Assembly: GCA_035279905.1 (NCBI GenBank)
Contig: DATEGZ010000187.1
Coordinates: forward strand, 21,901-85,900
DNA from: DATEGZ01 sp035279905
Lineage (GTDB): Bacteria > Acidobacteriota > Vicinamibacteria > Vicinamibacterales > SCN-69-37
DNA length: 64,000 nt
Reading direction: 5' to 3'
The translations under genes were made by a program, and so were the position numbers. The notes under the pieces were generated by a model, which had not been told where the DNA came from, did no database searches, and worked only from the letters and a program-made list of their open reading frames with translations. Shown piece after piece: positions 8,170-18,675 of the stretch (within the stretch, counting starts at the first letter, position 1; every line of letters begins with the position of its first letter).

Positions 8170-8253
8170 CCGGCTGTCAGCCTCGTATCCGAACGGGTAC
8201 AGCGCGGGTCGTTAATGTGCCATTTCGCGAGGAGGGGTGACAGAACTGTAAGG

Positions 8254-8916
8254 TCACGCGGCGCCCTTGCGGAACGCGTAAGCGAGCGACGCGGCGAGCA
8301 GCAGCAGGATGACCAGCAGGGACCACCCCTGGCTCACCCGCCAGCCGATCCATCCGGCGTCATTGGCGTAGTCGATGAGCAGCCTGAGGCCGACCCACAG
8401 GATGATCACGAACGCGCCGTCGGCGAGCGCCGGATACCGCTGCATCAGCACGACGAGCCGCGCCGCGACGACGCGCATCGCCAGCACACCGAGGAGGCCG
8501 CCCGAGAGCACGACCCATTTGTTTGGCGACATCGCGACCGCGACGAGGATCGAGTCGACGGAAAACGCGAGATTCATCAGCTCGAGACGGACCACGGTCG
8601 GCCAGAACGCCACGGTCCGGCCCTTCGGCGCCGTCGGCGCGGCCCCGCCCTCGCCCGCCACGAAGTGCCGGACGACGAGATAAATCAAGTACAGCCCGCC
8701 GATCGCTTTCACCCAGACGACGCGAATGAGGAGCGTCGCGAGGAGTGTCGCGGCGATGCGAAGCACGAACGCCCCGAACAGTCCGTAGCTGAGCGCGCGC
8801 GCGTGCTGCTCGCGCGGCAGCCCGAGCACCATCACCGCCATCACGAGCGCGTTGTCCGCGCTGAGGAGCGCTTCGAGCACGACCAGCAGACCGATCGTGG
8901 CGAGGTCGACCGTCAT
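8254..8916 (-). CDS. TerC-family integral membrane protein
   Basis: A 220-residue polytopic membrane protein of the TerC/YkoY/Alx family. The signature ALLSADNALVMAVMV contains the conserved SADN motif in TM helix 1-2. A second acidic helix (LMNLAFSVDSILVAVAMS) carries the matching FSVDS motif. Some seven hydrophobic segments are visible, ending LLVILLLLAASLAYAFRKG. Family members are linked to manganese or tellurite handling and to metal loading of exported proteins; the substrate here cannot be told from sequence. It is divergent from hspR, with about 105 nt between start codons. No manganese-sensing yybP-ykoY aptamer was recognised in that gap. Confidence 0.85.
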   Translation of the reverse strand: MTVDLATIGLLVVLEALLSADNALVMAVMVLGLPREQHARALSYGLFGAFVLRIAATLLATLLIRVVWVKAIGGLYLIYLVVRHFVAGEGGAAPTAPKGRTVAFWPTVVRLELMNLAFSVDSILVAVAMSPNKWVVLSGGLLGVLAMRVVAARLVVLMQRYPALADGAFVIILWVGLRLLIDYANDAGWIGWRVSQGWSLLVILLLLAASLAYAFRKGAA

Positions 8917-8975
8917 CCGACCACCTCAGTATTGCCGAAGGTCCCGGCGGGCGCCACCGGCGGCGTCCGGCCAAC

Positions 8976-8996
8976 ATTGACACGTGCCGTATCAAT
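8976..8996. promoter_or_regulatory. HAIR-like HspR operator
   Basis: ATTGACA-N7-TATCAAT forms an inverted repeat with six of seven paired positions. It has the same spacing and core (TTGA ... TCAA) as the actinobacterial HAIR element CTTGAGT-N7-ACTCAAG bound by HspR. It overlaps the -35 hexamer of the hspR promoter, so binding would block RNA polymerase. Confidence 0.72.
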
Positions 8997-9005
8997 GCCT
9001 ATACT
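8977..9005 (+). promoter_or_regulatory. sigma-70 promoter of the hspR-dnaJ-clpB-ftsH operon
   Basis: A consensus -35 (TTGACA, 8977-8982), an exact 17-bp spacer and a near-consensus -10 (TATACT, 9000-9005). The expected start site is near 9012, leaving only about 10 nt before the hspR ATG at 9022; AGG at 9017-9019 is nearly against the start codon. The leader is thus very short. Confidence 0.85.
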
Positions 9006-9021
9006 CACTGTGTAGCAGGTT

Positions 9022-9375
9022 ATGCGCAAGACGCCCGAGTTCGTCCTGATCAGCATGGCGGCCGAGATGCTCGACATGCACCCGCAGACGCTGCGCAAGT
9101 ACGAACGGCTCGGTCTCGTGCGTCCGCCGCGCACCGTCGGCAGCATGCGCGTCTACACGCGCGACGAGCTCGATCGGCTGCGGCAGATCAAGGCGCTGGT
9201 CGACGATGCCGGCATCAACCTGGCCGGCGTGCAGCGGCTGTTGTCGATCGCGGACGTCGCCGAGCGCCTGCGCCCGCTCCTCGCCGAGGATCGGCGATCG
9301 CGGGCCGACGCGCGCAAGGTGGCGATCGAGCTGGACGAGCTGTTCCGGCTGCTGGGACTCGACGATCTCGACTGA
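9022..9375 (+). CDS. hspR: HspR heat-shock repressor (MerR family)
   Basis: A 117-residue MerR-family regulator. The N-terminal winged helix-turn-helix reads LISMAAEMLDMHPQTLRKYERLGLVRPPRTVGSMRVYTRDELDRLRQIKAL, with the LDMHPQTLRKYERLGL block diagnostic of HspR. A coiled-coil effector region follows (INLAGVQRLLSIADVAERLRPLL). HspR represses chaperone operons by binding HAIR sites and is released when DnaK is titrated by unfolded protein. Here it is the first gene of the operon it should control, not the last as in dnaK-grpE-dnaJ-hspR. The operator at 8976-8996 implies autoregulation. It is followed after 11 nt by the J-domain protein gene. Confidence 0.92.
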   Translation: MRKTPEFVLISMAAEMLDMHPQTLRKYERLGLVRPPRTVGSMRVYTRDELDRLRQIKALVDDAGINLAGVQRLLSIADVAERLRPLLAEDRRSRADARKVAIELDELFRLLGLDDLD

Positions 9376-9386
9376 CGGACGCGCTC

Positions 9387-10357
9387 ATGGATTTCAAGGA
9401 CTACTACGCCACACTCGGCGTGACGAAGACGGCGACCGACGCCGAGATCAAGCGTGCGTACCGCAAGCTGGCGCGCAAGCACCACCCGGACTTCAATCCG
9501 GGCGACAAGGCCGCTGAAGCGAAGTTCAAGGAGATCAACGAGGCGAACGAGGTTCTCGGCGATCCCGAGAAGCGCCGCAAGTACGACGAGCTCGGCGCCA
9601 ACTGGCAGCAGTACGAGCAGGCACAGCGGCAGGGCGCCGGCGCGCCGGGCGCGGGCGACTGGTCCTCGCATTTCGGCGGCGGTCAGGGCGGCGCCACCTA
9701 TCGCACGATGACGCCGGAAGAAATGCAGGAGATGTTCGGCGACGGCGATCCGTTCTCCGACTTCTTCCACACGTTTTTCGGCGGCGCGGCGCCGGGCACG
9801 CGCGCGTCCGGCGGGCGCGCGCGATCGCGGCGCGGACAGGATTTCGAATCGCCCGTCGATCTGACGCTCGAGGAAGCGTATGCGGGCACGATGCGCCGGC
9901 TGGTCACGACGCGCGACGGCAAGGAGCGCACAGTGGACGTGCGCATTCCGGCGGGCGTGAAGGACGGCGCGCGCGTCCGCGCCGCCGGCGAGGGTGCTGC
10001 GGGACATGGCGGCGGACAAGCCGGCGATCTGTATTTGATCGTGCGGGTGCTGCCCCACTCTTCGTTCGAGCGGCGCGGCCAGGATCTCTACGTGAAGGTC
10101 GCGGTTCCCGTGACGACCGCGGTGCTTGGCGGCGAGGCCGTCGTGCCAACGCTCTCGGGCTCGACGCTCCGGCTGAAGGTGCCGGAGCTGACGCGGGCCG
10201 GCCGGGTGTTCCGGCTGCGCGGGCACGGCATGCCGGCCGTCGGCAAGCCGGACGAAAAAGGCGATCTGTACGCGACGGTCGATGTGCAGATTCCCGCGAC
10301 GTTGACGCCGGAAGCGCGCACGCACTATGAAGCACTGAGAAAACTGGACGACACGCA

Positions 10358-10361
<4 letters not shown>
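9387..10361 (+). CDS. CbpA/type II DnaJ co-chaperone
   Basis: A 324-residue Hsp40 co-chaperone that stimulates the ATPase of DnaK. The J domain occupies residues 1-70 with the catalytic HPD at 33-35 (RKHHPDFN). It is followed by a Gly-rich linker (about 80-150) and two C-terminal beta domains (DLTLEEAYAGTMRRL and later FERRGQDLYVKVAVPVTTAVLGGEAVVPTL). The four CxxCxGxG zinc-finger repeats of type I DnaJ are missing, so it is a CbpA-like type II protein. It lies between hspR and clpB, and its stop overlaps the clpB start by 4 nt (ATGA), coupling co-chaperone and disaggregase synthesis. No dnaK is in the window. Confidence 0.9.
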
Positions 10362-12966
<2,605 letters not shown>

Positions 12967-12970
<4 letters not shown>

Positions 12971-14826
12971 GCCCGGAAACAGGCGGTCCGTCCCCTCTTC
13001 AACGTCGCCCGGCGCCGCGGCAGCCGCGCCGAGCGCTGTCGCCGGTCTGGATCACGGTGTCGTTCCTCGCGGTGTTCCTGCTGGTCAACATCGTCTCGTC
13101 GGCGCTGCGCGACGGCAAGGTGCTCGAATACTCCGAGTTCAAGTCGCTGCTTCAGCAGGGGCGCGTCGTCGAGGTGACGCTGTCGCAGGAATCGATCCGC
13201 GGCAAGTATCAGGACGCCGACAACAATCAGGTCGCCTTCACGACGATTCACGTCGACGACCCGAAGCTCGTTGAGCAGCTCGAAGCGCAGAAAGTGCGCT
13301 TCTCCGGTGAGCTGCAAAATCGCTGGCTGACCGATGTGCTGCTGGGCTGGGTCCTGCCGCTCGTCCTCATCGTTGGGGTCTGGACGTTCCTGTTCCGCCG
13401 CATGGGCGGCGCCGAGGGCGGCATCATGTCGTTCGCGCGCAGCCGCGCGAAAATCTACTCCGACGATGACGTCAAGGTGAGCTTCGGCGACGTCGCGGGC
13501 GTCGATGAGGCCGAGGAAGAGCTCAAGGAGATCGTCGAGTTCCTGAAGAACCCGCGGAAGTACACGACGCTCGGCGGGCGGATCCCGAAAGGCGTGCTGC
13601 TCGTGGGACCTCCGGGCACGGGGAAGACGCTGCTGGCGCGCGCGGTCGCCGGCGAAGCGCACGTGCCCTTCTTCAGCCTGAGCGGGTCGGAGTTCGTCGA
13701 GATGTTCGTGGGCGTGGGTGCCGCGCGCGTCCGCGATCTGTTCCGGCAGGCCGAGAGCAAGGCGCCGTGCATTGTGTTCATCGACGAGCTCGACGCGCTC
13801 GGCAAGGTGCGCCTGCAGTCGCCGATGGGCGGACACGAAGAACGCGAGCAGACGCTCAATCAGTTGCTGGCGGAAATGGACGGCTTCAATTCCAACAAGG
13901 GCGTCATCATCATGGCCGCGACGAACCGGCCGGAGGTGCTCGACCCCGCGCTGCTCCGCCCCGGCCGTTTCGATCGGCAGGTGCTCGTCGACAAGCCTGA
14001 CGTGAATGGCCGCGAGGCGATCCTCCGCATCCACGCTCGCCAGGTGAAGCTGGCCGAGAACGTCGACCTCAGGGTGGTCGCCGCGCGCACGGCCGGATTT
14101 GCCGGCGCGGATCTCGCGAATCTCGTGAACGAAGCCGCACTGCTCGCGGCCCGCCGCGACAAGCCGGCGGTCGAGGCGCGCGACTTCGACGAGGCGATCG
14201 ATCGCATCGTCGCCGGGCTCGAAAAGAAGCGCGTGATGAGCACCAAAGAACGCCGGATCGTGGCGTTCCACGAGTCGGGACACGCGATCGTCGCGACGGT
14301 GCTGCCCAACCTCGATCCGGTGCACAAGATCTCGATCGTCCAGCGCGGGTTCGGCGCGCTCGGGTACACGATGCAGCTGCCGCTCGAAGATCGGTACTTG
14401 ATGTCGAAGACCGACCTGCAGAATCAGCTCGCGGTGTTGCTCGGCGGGCGGACGGCCGAAGGGATCGTCTTCGGCGAGGTCTCGACCGGCGCCCAGAACG
14501 ACCTGCTGCGCGCGACGGACATCGCGCGCGCGATGGTCACCGAGTTCGGGATGAGCGACGCGATCGGTCCGATCAACCACGAAGGCCGGCGCCGGGGCGC
14601 ATTCATCGACTCGCCGTTCCCGGAGCGCGGAGCGTACGCCGAGGACACAGCGCGAACCATCGACGCGGAAGTGAAACGGTTCGTCGAAAGCGCCGAAGCG
14701 CTGGCGAACCGCATTCTCACCGAGCACCGCCAGCAGCTCGACGCGCTGTCGGAGCTGTTGCTCGAGAAGGAAGTGATCGAGGGCAGCGAGCTGCGCCAGC
14801 TCCTGGGCGTTACGGCTCTGCCGTAA
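12967..14826 (+). CDS. ftsH: FtsH membrane-anchored AAA+ zinc metalloprotease
   Basis: A 619-residue ATP-dependent protease. The ATG at 12967 overlaps the clpB stop (ATGA); it gives a Pro/Arg-rich lead, TM1 (VWITVSFLAVFLLVNIV), a periplasmic segment and TM2 (LLGWVLPLVLIVGVWTFLF). The AAA+ domain has Walker A GPPGTGKTLLARAVAGEA, the pore loop FVEMFVGVGA and the SRH region. The protease domain has the zinc motif HESGH. It degrades misfolded membrane and regulatory proteins. Its cotranscription with hspR, the J protein and clpB puts membrane proteolysis under heat-shock control. Its 3' end overlaps the convergent ADOP gene by 17 nt. Confidence 0.96.
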
Positions 14827-17488
14827 GCGCGCGGACAGGGTCGATCTTCGCGGCGCGCCGCGCGGGGATCCAGCACGCCACGACGGCTGCCAGCACCACC
14901 GTGGTCACGGCCACGCCGTACACCGCGGGCTCTGCCGGCGCCGTGTCGAACAGCAGCCCGCGGATCGATTGCGCCGCCAGCAGGGCCGCGCCGGCCCCGA
15001 ATACAACGCCGGCCACGACCGGGCGCATCCCCTGCCGCAGGACGAGCCCGGACAAGCTGCCGGGCGTCGCGCCCAACGCGGACCGCAAGCCAAACTCGCG
15101 CGTGCGTTGCGCGCTCGACCAGCCGACGACACCGTACACACCGACAATCGCCAGCCCGAGGGCCAGCGCGCCAAATCCGAGCGTGAGCGTGGAGAGAAAC
15201 GTGCCGTCGCCGTACGCACGCGTCAAGTGCCGATCCATCGTGCTCACGTCCGAAATCGGCTGCGACGGATCGAGCGTGGCGACGGCCGCCCGAATCGCCG
15301 GGACCACCGCGAGCGGATCGTGCGCCGTCCGTACCGCGACGGCCAGGAACGGGAGCGAGCCCTGGTAGTACGGCTCGTACATCTCGGGCCGAGGCGGCCT
15401 GCCCGGGCCGAGGTGCCGGATGTCGCTGACGACGCCAATCACGGTGATCCAGGGTTTGGCGTCGCTAGGGTCGAGCTTCAGCCGGCGCCCGATCGGATCC
15501 TGGCCGGGCCACACGGTTGACGCCATGGTCTCGTTGACGACGGCGACGGGCGCGTCGCGGCGGCCGTCCTGCATCGTGAAGTCGCGGCCCGAGACGACGC
15601 GCATGCCGAGGGTGCTGAACCAGCCGGTGCCGACGATTTGAAATCCGACGTGGCGCTCGGCGCCCGGCGCGGGAAGGGGCTGCCCCTCTGGAAAGATCGG
15701 CGCCCCGAAATCATCGCCGCCGATCGGCAGCGTCACGGCGCCTCCGGCGCCGGCCACGTCGGGTATCGAGCGAATCGCGGTGAACATCTGCTCGAAGAAC
15801 GCGATTTGCTTCGACTGGTATTCGGCGCGCTCGCCGATCAACGCGACGTTGAAGGTCAGCAGGCGGCTCGTGTCGAACCCGACGTCGACGCGACGCAGAC
15901 GCATCAGGCTTTCGCCGAACAGCGCGGCGCCGACGACCAGCGAGACCGCGAGCGCGACTTCGAGGGCGACGAGCGCGTGCCTGAACCCCGGCCGCGACGC
16001 GAGCGACACGCCCGACGTGCGCAGTTCCGCCATCGGCCGCATCCGCCACACGATGAGCGCGGGGAACGTGCCCATGACGAGACCGCACCCGAGCACCGCG
16101 AGGCCGGTGACGAGCAGCACCGGCATGTTGATCACGACGTGATCGAGCCGTCCGATGCCGCTGGGCGCGAGCGACACGAGCGCGCCGAGACTCAGCCGGG
16201 CGATGACGACGCCGGCCAGGCCGCCGCCCGCGGCGAGCAGCAGTCCCTCCGCCAGCAGTTGACGCACCAGCCGGCCGCGGCCCGCGCCGAGGGCCACGCG
16301 GATTGCCAGCTCGCGCGCGCGTGACGGCAATCGCATGATCAACAGATTGGCGACGTTGACGCACGCCAGCAGCACGACGAGGCCGCTCGCCCACATGAGA
16401 AACAACATCGGCGTGCGCACGCCGCCGAAAAACTGCTCGTCGACGCTGGCGGTGGTGAATCCGATGCCGCCGTCGGTGGTTGGATGCTCGCGGCCGAGCG
16501 CCTCCGCCACCGCGGTCATCTCGGCCTGCGCCGTCGCGCGCGTGGCTCCGGGCGCGAGACGCGCGACCATGCGGATGAACCCCGCCGTCCGATTCGACGA
16601 GAAGTCACCGTCGGTCGGAATCGGTCCCTCGGGAACGTCGTTGCCCGGAGCGCAGGTCCAGAAGTCCGGGCCGTCGGAGGACGTCGGCCTGCCCGTGATC
16701 GCGGGCCAGAAGAACTCCGCGGGCATGACGCCGACGACGACGCGAGGGCGGCCGCTCATCATCAACGATCGTCCGATCACGCTCTCGTCGCCGCCGAAGC
16801 GAGTCATCCACAATCGATGGCTGAGCACCACGAGGTCGCGGCCGCGATCGGCGCGATGAAAGAGCTGACCGCGCTCCGGCGGTGTGCCGAGCACATCGAA
16901 AAAGGATGAGCTGACGCTCGAACCGCTCCAGCGCTCCGGCGGCCCGAGGCCGGTGACCGTCATCGAGGTGTGGTCCAGCAATGCCGCGTCCTCGAGCGCA
17001 CGCGTGCGCGCGCGGACGTCCAGCGCGCGGCCGGGCGTGAGCGGGTCAGGATGATTCGCGCGGAGGGTCCAGACGAACACGAGATGGTCCGGGTCTTTGA
17101 GCGGCAGCGGCTTGAACAACACGGCGTGCGTGACGCTGACGAGCGCGGTGTTCACGCCCACGGCCAGCGCGATGGTGAGCAGCGCCGAAGCGGTGCCCGC
17201 GGGATGGCCGATGTGCTGGCGCCAGGCGGACTTGAGATCGCTTGTGAGCGACGACATGAGCGGTCCTCGTGTGTGTGCGCGTCGTTCCCGCAGCTCGAGC
17301 CAGGCGTGCCGGCGGCTGTCGATCGCGCTCGAGAGCAGATCGCGGCAGAGCTGCCTCGCCGCGCGCGAGGCGGGGCCTGTACGCCTGGCCGCGAGGTAGT
17401 CGTCGACGAGGTCGTCGACGATCGCATCGCGCTGCGGGGCGGCGATCGTCCACGCGAACAGCCGCGCCGGCCACGGCCTCGAGTTCAT
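14810..17488 (-). CDS. ADOP-type duplicated FtsX/MacB permease
   Basis: An 892-residue permease of the acidobacterial duplicated orphan permease type. The cytoplasmic N-terminal part (LFAWTIAAPQRDAIVDDLVDDYLAAR, about 1-80) is followed by TM1 (ASALLTIALAVGVNTALV) and a MacB-like periplasmic core (about 115-320). A first FtsX domain of three helices follows, then a second periplasmic core and a second FtsX domain ending VLAAVVACWIPARRAAKIDPVRAL. Family members have no dedicated ATPase beside them and are usually paired with a PadR repressor, as here: the upstream padR stop overlaps this start by 4 nt. The substrate is unknown; MacB relatives act in mechanotransmission and efflux of peptides or macrolides. 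Confidence 0.9.
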   Translation of the reverse strand: MNSRPWPARLFAWTIAAPQRDAIVDDLVDDYLAARRTGPASRAARQLCRDLLSSAIDSRRHAWLELRERRAHTRGPLMSSLTSDLKSAWRQHIGHPAGTASALLTIALAVGVNTALVSVTHAVLFKPLPLKDPDHLVFVWTLRANHPDPLTPGRALDVRARTRALEDAALLDHTSMTVTGLGPPERWSGSSVSSSFFDVLGTPPERGQLFHRADRGRDLVVLSHRLWMTRFGGDESVIGRSLMMSGRPRVVVGVMPAEFFWPAITGRPTSSDGPDFWTCAPGNDVPEGPIPTDGDFSSNRTAGFIRMVARLAPGATRATAQAEMTAVAEALGREHPTTDGGIGFTTASVDEQFFGGVRTPMLFLMWASGLVVLLACVNVANLLIMRLPSRARELAIRVALGAGRGRLVRQLLAEGLLLAAGGGLAGVVIARLSLGALVSLAPSGIGRLDHVVINMPVLLVTGLAVLGCGLVMGTFPALIVWRMRPMAELRTSGVSLASRPGFRHALVALEVALAVSLVVGAALFGESLMRLRRVDVGFDTSRLLTFNVALIGERAEYQSKQIAFFEQMFTAIRSIPDVAGAGGAVTLPIGGDDFGAPIFPEGQPLPAPGAERHVGFQIVGTGWFSTLGMRVVSGRDFTMQDGRRDAPVAVVNETMASTVWPGQDPIGRRLKLDPSDAKPWITVIGVVSDIRHLGPGRPPRPEMYEPYYQGSLPFLAVAVRTAHDPLAVVPAIRAAVATLDPSQPISDVSTMDRHLTRAYGDGTFLSTLTLGFGALALGLAIVGVYGVVGWSSAQRTREFGLRSALGATPGSLSGLVLRQGMRPVVAGVVFGAGAALLAAQSIRGLLFDTAPAEPAVYGVAVTTVVLAAVVACWIPARRAAKIDPVRALTAEP

Positions 17489-17826
17489 CGCGCGCGTCCG
17501 AGTCTCAACGCGCGCTCGATGCCGTCGGCGAGCGCCGAGTACTGGCCCCAGGTGCGCCGCAACTCCGCGAGTCCCGCGCGCTCGATGACGAAGTGGCGTT
17601 TCGATCGCCCGCCGCGTTCGGGCACCGGATCGCCGGCGTAGGAACGGACCAGTCCTTTTCGCTCGAGACGATCGAGCGTCGGGTAGATCGCCCCGGGCGT
17701 GACGCGCCGCCCGGTGCGCTCGCGAATCTCGTCGCGGATGCCCGCGCCGTAGGCGCCCTCCCCCAGGCGAAGCAGGGCCAGCAGGACCAGGAGCTCGAGC
17801 TCACCGAGGCTGTTGCGTGATGGCAT
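17485..17826 (-). CDS. PadR-family transcriptional repressor of the ADOP permease
   Basis: A 113-residue protein with the PadR winged helix: LGELELLVLLALLRLGEGAYGAGI, then GRRVTPGAIYPTLDRLERKGLVRS and a basic wing (GGRSKRHFVIERAG). It is close in length and motif to the acidobacterial PadR subfamily that is nearly always encoded directly before ADOP permeases. The 4-nt overlap with the permease means the two are cotranscribed, so repression is probably autogenous. A short A/T-rich dyad just upstream (17832-17851) is a candidate operator. The ligand is unknown. Confidence 0.92.
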   Translation of the reverse strand: MPSRNSLGELELLVLLALLRLGEGAYGAGIRDEIRERTGRRVTPGAIYPTLDRLERKGLVRSYAGDPVPERGGRSKRHFVIERAGLAELRRTWGQYSALADGIERALRLGRAR

Positions 17827-17831
17827 ATGAA

Positions 17832-17851
17832 CTATTCAATCAGACAAATAG
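17832..17851. promoter_or_regulatory. candidate PadR operator
   Basis: CTATT-N10-AATAG is an inverted repeat immediately upstream of the padR start codon, inside a short stretch much richer in A/T than its surroundings. Its position would cover the padR promoter. The repeat is short, and the assignment rests on location and symmetry. Confidence 0.4.
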
Positions 17852-17875
17852 ACGAGGGGGCGTCTCAACCGGTTA

Positions 17876-17907
17876 GGTTCCGGGGTTCCGCGGTTCCGGG
17901 GTTCCGA
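17876..17907. repeat. four 8-nt GGTTCCNN tandem units
   Basis: Four contiguous 8-nt units (GGTTCCGG, GGTTCCGC, GGTTCCGG, GGTTCCGA) lie just downstream of the map stop codon (17918-17920, minus strand). The same 8-nt unit, in the complementary orientation, occurs at 23299-23330. There is no T-tract, so an intrinsic terminator is not evident. Confidence 0.8.
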
Positions 17908-17917
17908 GGGCGAACCG

Positions 17918-18667
17918 CTAAGCTGCGAGCGTGGTCAGGATCTCGCAGCCGCCGGGGCGGACGACGATCGTGTGCTCGTGATGAGCGGTGAGGCTGCCGT
18001 CGGCGCTGCGCACGGGCCATTCGCTCGCGGACGTGCGCGTCCGGCGCGTGGCGGCGGAAATGATGGGCTCGATCGTGATGACGAGGCCGTCGGTCAGCCG
18101 CCCGGTCGCGCGCGGGTCGTCGTAGTTCACGACGTTTGGCGGCTCGTGGATCGTGCGGCCGATGCCGTGGCCGCAGAGCTCGCGCAGGACCTTGAAGCCG
18201 GCGCGCTCGACGTGGGCCTCGACGACGCGGCCGATGTCGCGCAGCGGAGCGCCGGGCATGGCCGCTGCGATCGCCGCCTGGAACGCACCTTCGGCGGCGG
18301 CGATGAGGTTGGCGGCGACGGTCGAGACGCGGCCGACGGGCACGGTCACCGCGGCGTCGGCCATGTAGCCGTCGAGCTCGGCCGTCACGTCGAGCGTGAC
18401 GAGGTCGCCCTCAAGCAGGACCCGCGCGCCCGGCACGCCGTGCACGGCCTCGTCGTTCACGCTGATGCACGTCACGCCCGGGAACCGATACACGAGCTTC
18501 GGCGCGGATCGCCCTCCCGCGCGCGCCAGCACCTTGCCGGCGATCGCGTCGAGCGCGGCGGTGGTGACGCCCGGCCGCACGGCCGCGCGCATCGCGGCGA
18601 TCGTCTCGGCGACGAGACGGCCCGCGCGGCGCATGCCGGCCAGGTCGGACGGATGCTCAATCGACAT
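17918..18667 (-). CDS. map: type I methionine aminopeptidase
   Basis: A 249-residue enzyme that removes the initiator methionine from nascent proteins. The pita-bread fold motifs are present: MRRAGRLVAETI at the start, the metal ligands Asp in TLDVTAELDGYMADAAVTV, His in GHGIGRTIHEPPNVVNYD, Glu in TIEPII and Glu in HHEHTIVV. No N-terminal zinc-finger extension is present. The ATG at 18667 is chosen because it is 8 nt after the stop of the amidohydrolase gene and matches the family N-terminus; an upstream in-frame start would lie inside that gene. In many bacteria map is in the ribosomal cluster. Here it follows an exported amidohydrolase. Confidence 0.92.
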   Translation of the reverse strand: MSIEHPSDLAGMRRAGRLVAETIAAMRAAVRPGVTTAALDAIAGKVLARAGGRSAPKLVYRFPGVTCISVNDEAVHGVPGARVLLEGDLVTLDVTAELDGYMADAAVTVPVGRVSTVAANLIAAAEGAFQAAIAAAMPGAPLRDIGRVVEAHVERAGFKVLRELCGHGIGRTIHEPPNVVNYDDPRATGRLTDGLVITIEPIISAATRRTRTSASEWPVRSADGSLTAHHEHTIVVRPGGCEILTTLAA

Positions 18668-18675
18668 GGTCTTCC

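Noticed and set aside
8917..9021. possible manganese (yybP-ykoY) riboswitch before the TerC gene
   Set aside because: The 105-nt divergent gap is filled by the hspR promoter and operator, and no aptamer core was seen.
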